The position numbers and the translations under genes were made by a program. Positions 6,620-8,949 of a DNA stretch of 8,949 nt are shown piece after piece (positions within the stretch are counted from its first letter, which is position 1; each line of letters begins with the position of its first letter). The DNA is from an uncultured Bacteroidota bacterium. GTDB lineage: Bacteria > Bacteroidota > Bacteroidia > Chitinophagales > Chitinophagaceae. The stretch covers positions 1 through 8,949 of the forward strand of contig CAMLEX010000157.1 in the NCBI GenBank assembly GCA_946479055.1, written 5' to 3'. Below the pieces are notes generated by a model. The model saw nothing but the letters and a program-made list of their open reading frames with translations, had not been told where the DNA came from and ran no database searches.

Positions 6620-7018
6620 ATGCAGCCTTATGTAATTATGCTCCAGGCAGACGAAGATGACAGGTCGCTCACCGAATCAGTACTGGAAGAAGTGCAGTAT
6701 AGAGTTCCAATGCATTTTATTGCCCGGATCGGTGATCTGGAAAGCGTGGTAGCCGCTTCGGGATTACCATCAGTTATACTTATCAATAACAAAGATCACC
6801 GCCATAAAGCAATTGATATAGTAAGGCATCTGAAGGCGGATATTTCGCTAGCTCATATACCGGTTATCGTATTGGGAGAAATAACAACGCCAGACTATAT
6901 AAAACAATATTACCGGGCAGGCGCTAATACCTATATCACCAAACCGTCCACCGTAGCCGCTACCAAAAAAAAGATCCAACTGTTTCTTGAATATTGGTTT
7001 GATGTAGCTGAAGTATAA
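6620..7018 (+). CDS. Stand-alone response-regulator receiver domain with degenerate active site
   Basis: Cytoplasmic protein of 132 residues made only of a CheY-like (Rec) domain, with no output domain. The acidic pair is present (ADEDD, 10-14) after strand 1 (YVIMLQ), and the conserved lysine is Lys108 in YITKP. In the strand that normally ends in the phosphorylated Asp the sequence is SVILINNKDH (51-60), so Asn56 occupies the acceptor position. The usual Thr/Ser after strand 4 is replaced (VIVLGEIT, Gly86). Such pseudo-receivers cannot be phosphorylated in the normal way and usually act through protein binding. No histidine kinase is nearby. The next plus-strand gene, a small coiled-coil protein, starts 83 bp downstream and could be a partner, but only proximity suggests it. 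Confidence 0.88.
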   Translation: MQPYVIMLQADEDDRSLTESVLEEVQYRVPMHFIARIGDLESVVAASGLPSVILINNKDHRHKAIDIVRHLKADISLAHIPVIVLGEITTPDYIKQYYRAGANTYITKPSTVAATKKKIQLFLEYWFDVAEV

Positions 7019-7043
7019 TCACCATAGTAATTTAATATAAGCG

Positions 7044-7058
7044 GTTGCTGCGTGCAAC
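7044..7058 (+). repeat. Small hairpin GTTGC-TGCGT-GCAAC after the receiver gene
   Basis: Perfect 5-bp stem with a 5-base loop, 25 bp after the receiver stop and 43 bp before the next ATG. No T-run follows, so it is not a standard terminator; it could be a minor leader structure or chance. Confidence 0.25.
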
Positions 7059-7101
7059 AACCATCGGCTTAAAATTTGTAGCTTATCCTAAACGGTTCTA
7101 T

Positions 7102-7350
7102 ATGAAAAAAAGAGAAAGTTTTTGGGAATTGCTGGAACGGCTTGATGAGCAGGCGGGGCAGTTCAACGTCCATTTATCTGAAGCCAACCGTTATTTTGAT
7201 ATGGCCGCCGGTAAAACAAAAGTACTACTGAAGCGCCATGAAAAAGAACTGCATGAAACAATTGCCAAAGTAAAAAGGGCTTTAAAGAAATTCAAAAAAG
7301 ACAACAGTACTACAAAGGAAGCGGGAAAAAAAGATACACGTGCAAAATGA
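7102..7350 (+). CDS. Small basic coiled-coil hypothetical protein
   Basis: Product of 82 residues, not recognised. I chose the ATG at 7102 (MKKRESFWELLERLDEQ) because a longer form would need a TTG start at 7045 inside a hairpin. The whole chain is predicted helical from its heptad-like pattern: an amphipathic stretch at about 5-40 (FWELLERLDEQAGQFNVHL), then KTKVLLKRHEKELHETIAKVKRALKKF (about 40-66), and a charged Lys-rich tail (KKDNSTTKEAGKKDTRAK). There is no signal peptide or membrane segment, so it is cytoplasmic and possibly binds nucleic acid or another protein. A TAAAATTTG string at 7070-7078, one base longer than the TAnnTTTG consensus, might be its own promoter. It is convergent with the acidic repeat protein. 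Confidence 0.65.
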   Translation: MKKRESFWELLERLDEQAGQFNVHLSEANRYFDMAAGKTKVLLKRHEKELHETIAKVKRALKKFKKDNSTTKEAGKKDTRAK

Positions 7351-7390
7351 CCAGGCTATTTCACCATTCTATTCAATAGATGAGATCCGC

Positions 7391-7411
7391 TGATCATATT
7401 TGCAATGATCA
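7391..7411. terminator. Possible bidirectional hairpin between convergent genes
   Basis: TGATCAT (7391-7397) and ATGATCA (7405-7411) form a perfect 7-bp inverted repeat around ATTTGCA, in the 162-bp gap between two converging genes. Its place suits a terminator for the coiled-coil gene, 40 bp after its stop, but there is no T-run on either side. Nothing else supportable was seen in this gap. Confidence 0.35.
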
Positions 7412-7512
7412 CACAAAAGAAGTTATAACCATCTAACCAGTATGTAGTTTAAACCTGATCCACTGACCGTATCATTCTTCAATCGGTGCGGCACAAAAAA
7501 TAAAAAATATAA

Positions 7513-7770
7513 TCATTCTTCCTCTTCTTCCTGAAGGCCATGTACCAGGTCGTCCGGATCTTCCAGGTCTTCAGTCGCAGTAGTACCAGGACGGAGTTTA
7601 GGACGGTGTATTACATCATCAGGGTCTTCTTCACCGGTTTCAGCTTCAGGAAGTTCCTCGTGTTCCTGCGAATGTACCAGGTCATCAGCATCTTTTTCTA
7701 TCCTTTGCTTTGGTGTCAGTTTAGGGGAAGACTTTTTTGTATCTGTTTTCGGAATGGGCTGTTTTTTCAT
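7513..7770 (-). CDS. Small acidic protein with three 22-residue DxDD[LV][VI]H repeats
   Basis: Product of 85 residues, not recognised. The N-terminus is basic and low complexity (MKKQPIPKTDTKKSSPKLTPKQR, about 1-23); the rest is strongly acidic and ends in five Glu. The heptads DADDLVH (27-33), DPDDVIH (49-55) and DPDDLVH (71-77) recur at exactly 22-residue spacing, and the matching DNA repeats (TGTACCAGGTC-type on the plus strand, starting at 7541, 7607 and 7673) are 66 bp apart. This points to tandem duplication of one unit followed by drift. There is no signal peptide or hydrophobic core, so it is probably disordered and cytoplasmic, perhaps binding a basic partner or metal through Asp/His. 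It lies downstream of the DUF4256 gene at 67 bp on the same strand, separated by a palindrome. Confidence 0.7.
   Translation of the reverse strand: MKKQPIPKTDTKKSSPKLTPKQRIEKDADDLVHSQEHEELPEAETGEEDPDDVIHRPKLRPGTTATEDLEDPDDLVHGLQEEEEE
7541..7690. repeat. 66-bp tandem repeat units inside the acidic protein gene
   Basis: Three units related at the DNA level start at about 7541, 7607 and 7673 (each with TGTAyyA followed by a GTC/ATC-rich string), exactly 66 bp apart and in frame. Units one and three share TGTACCAGGTC; unit two has diverged. They encode the three DxDD[LV][VI]H heptads. Confidence 0.6.
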
Positions 7771-7821
7771 GATCGGGCATTTGTATAAGAGGCAGGAAAA
7801 GTGTGCCAGAATGAATATCTT

Positions 7822-7835
7822 CCGATAGCTATCGG
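7822..7835. repeat. Perfect palindrome CCGATAGCTATCGG after the DUF4256 stop
   Basis: A 14-bp perfect palindrome beginning two bases after the TGA of the DUF4256 gene. As RNA it could fold as a 5-bp stem with an AGCT loop. I recall similar CCCGATAGCTATCGGG strings as recurrent intergenic palindromes in Bacteroidota, usually at gene ends. No strong U-run follows on the minus strand, so terminator activity is uncertain. Confidence 0.5.
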
Positions 7836-7837
7836 GA

Positions 7838-8413
7838 TCAGACCCTTAACGCACCACGGAATCCCCTTGCAGCATAATAAGATTCTGCACCATTGTGATA
7901 CAGGAACACAGTATTGTAACGGCGGTCACAAAAGAGTGCTCCGCCGAGTTTCCTGATATCAGCAGGTGTTTTCACCCAGCTCGATGTTTTCAAATCGAAA
8001 TTCCCCAACTGCTGCAACTCCCGGTATTGTTCTTCCGTTAAAATTTCAATGCCCATGGCCGCGGCCATATCCATGGCGCTATCTTTTGGTTTATGTTCTT
8101 TTCTTGAGTCCAGCGCCTGGCGATCATAACAAAGGCTTCTGCGGTCTTTAGGACTTTCAACCGAACAATCATAAAAAATGTATTCATCCGTCTTTTTATC
8201 ATAGCCAACAACATCCGGTTCACCGCCGGTTGTTTCCATATCATCCAGTGACCATAGTTTCGCAGGATTAGCTTCCAACTTTGCCTGTACTTTGGCCCAT
8301 TCAATACCTTTATGGTGAGACATGTTTTTCTCAAAACGGGTTTTCAACGTTTGGAGTAGCTCTTCGCTTTGCTGTTGTGACAACTTCTTTTTGTTGCTGT
8401 TTACTATGCTCAT
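7838..8413 (-). CDS. DUF4256 domain-containing protein
   Basis: Soluble cytoplasmic protein of 191 residues that matches the DUF4256 family along its full length; the family has no established function. Recognisable conserved blocks are ELLQTLKTRFEKNMSHHKG (18-36), IEWAKVQAKLEANPAKLWSL (37-56), TGGEPDVVGYDKK (62-74), EYIFYDCSVESPKDRR (77-92), CYDRQALDSRKEHKP (95-109), MAAAMGIEILTEEQYRELQ (116-134), SSWVKTPADIRKLGGALFCDRRY (144-166) and the C-terminal YHNGAESYYAARGFRG. The dense charged and aromatic conservation suggests an enzyme or ligand binder, but no catalytic motif is known to me. The ATG at 8413 gives a short polar N-terminal tail before the domain. It follows the YdeI-like gene by 28 bp, a likely operon. 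Confidence 0.92.
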   Translation of the reverse strand: MSIVNSNKKKLSQQQSEELLQTLKTRFEKNMSHHKGIEWAKVQAKLEANPAKLWSLDDMETTGGEPDVVGYDKKTDEYIFYDCSVESPKDRRSLCYDRQALDSRKEHKPKDSAMDMAAAMGIEILTEEQYRELQQLGNFDLKTSSWVKTPADIRKLGGALFCDRRYNTVFLYHNGAESYYAARGFRGALRV

Positions 8414-8441
8414 ACGTTTATATTATCGTTGTTAATTGTTC

Positions 8442-8949
8442 TTATTCATCTAATCCCTTACCATTGAGTATTTGCTTCATATACTTTTCAACCCTCGCCT
8501 CCCGGGTTTTAGGTTGTTTGGCTTGAGAAAAATAAAAAATGTAGGCTCTTTGCCGGCCCGGCGTCAATGCAGCAAACGCTTTTTTCAATGCAGCGTTCTT
8601 ATCTAATTTCTTTTGAAACTCTTCAGGAATTTTGAATTCTGTAGTTTTTTTCAATTTCACTTTCAAACCTGCTTTATCCACTTCGATAGCTTCATAAATA
8701 TAGGCTTTCAGTGTTTTTTCCATCTTACTTATTTCCCGAACATTGGTGAACCGAATTTGTCGAGCCGACTGCACATTCTTCGTTTGCTGGATCAGGATAC
8801 CACTAGGATCATTTAACAAAGCACCTTTGAAAAACAGCAATGCACAGTATTCCTTAAATCCATGTATCAAAACTATGTTGCTTTTCCCAAACGCCCGCCC
8901 GGACGACCCAGTCGGACAGGTGTAACAAGGGCAACCCCACTTCAATTCT
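8442..8949 (-). CDS. YdeI/OmpD-associated family protein (DUF1801 plus OmdA-type C-terminus), 5' end outside window
   Basis: The frame is open to the window edge (…E-L-K-W-G-C-P-C-Y-T), so the true start lies outside; a TTG at 8945 is not the start. The visible 168 residues hold the end of a DUF1801-type domain (KSNIVLIHGFKEYCALLFFKGALL, then ILIQQTKNVQSARQIRF) and the OmdA-type C-terminal helix bundle (TTEFKIPEEFQKKL…ALTPGRQRAYIFYFSQAKQPKTREARVEKY). E. coli YdeI is linked to resistance to cationic peptides; whether this homologue does the same is inference. A nine-residue insertion, CPTGSSGRA, interrupts the usual CYT-F-x-KSN join and is encoded by a GC-rich 27-bp stretch. It is probably co-transcribed with the DUF4256 gene 28 bp downstream. 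Confidence 0.9.
   Translation of the reverse strand, partial: ELKWGCPCYTCPTGSSGRAFGKSNIVLIHGFKEYCALLFFKGALLNDPSGILIQQTKNVQSARQIRFTNVREISKMEKTLKAYIYEAIEVDKAGLKVKLKKTTEFKIPEEFQKKLDKNAALKKAFAALTPGRQRAYIFYFSQAKQPKTREARVEKYMKQILNGKGLDE
8892..8918. repeat. 27-bp GC-rich insertion inside the YdeI-like gene, possible REP-like unit
   Basis: About 80 percent GC in an AT-rich neighbourhood. Removing it restores the family-typical CYTFGKSN sequence in frame. It contains the small palindrome CGAC-CCA-GTCG (8904-8914) with GGAC directly repeated at its edges (8901-8904 and 8914-8917), plus a CGCCCGCCC tract. GGAC next to a hairpin recalls REP elements mobilised by RAYT transposases, but no transposase is present and copy number is unknown. 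Confidence 0.45.

Noticed and set aside
6436..7512. A two-component or phage-like system around the receiver gene
   Set aside because: No kinase, output domain, integrase or phage protein is present; only the receiver and one small coiled-coil protein lie here.
8038..8334. Open frame of 98 codons on the minus strand
   Set aside because: Shadow of the DUF4256 gene, whose own frame matches the family over its full length.
8281..8526. Plus-strand open frame across the DUF4256/YdeI junction
   Set aside because: Antisense to two well-supported genes, with no start signal or recognisable protein features.

Overview
The window looks like a chromosomal stretch of a Bacteroidota bacterium, probably of the Chitinophagaceae/Sphingobacteriia type. 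This rests on AT-rich coding sequence, lipoprotein-type signal peptides, several TAnnTTTG-like -7 promoter boxes, few Shine-Dalgarno sequences, and protein families common in that group (DUF4256, YdeI-like protein, solo receiver proteins, secreted serine hydrolase). The placement is inference; no rRNA or other phylogenetic marker is present.

Layout: positions 1-6405 are almost entirely minus strand. In order they hold the N-terminal part of a voltage-gated-type ion channel (cut by the window start), a rhomboid protease, a secreted AT-rich hypothetical protein, a small lipoprotein, a GntP-family gluconate permease, a secreted class C beta-lactamase-like serine hydrolase, and a second AT-rich lipoprotein. 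Two plus-strand genes follow (6620-7350): a degenerate stand-alone receiver domain and a small basic coiled-coil protein. From 7513 to the end the minus strand resumes with an acidic protein built of three 22-residue repeats, a DUF4256 protein, and a YdeI/OmpD-associated protein cut by the window end. The last two are 28 bp apart and probably form an operon. All gaps between genes are under 200 bp; no tRNA, rRNA, CRISPR array, transposase or integrase was seen.

Most genes look like independent accessory or envelope functions rather than one pathway, and I do not see a clear new multi-gene system. The points most worth a second look are: (i) the lipoprotein gene at 5509-6405, which is AT-rich, flanked by 9-bp inverted GTTATGCGT boxes and has a promoter just outside the box, an arrangement like a mobile gene cassette; (ii) a 27-bp GC-rich in-frame insertion in the YdeI-like gene; (iii) the receiver protein with Asn at the phospho-acceptor position; (iv) the acidic protein with exactly spaced DxDD[LV][VI]H repeats; and (v) several hairpins and short repeats between genes.
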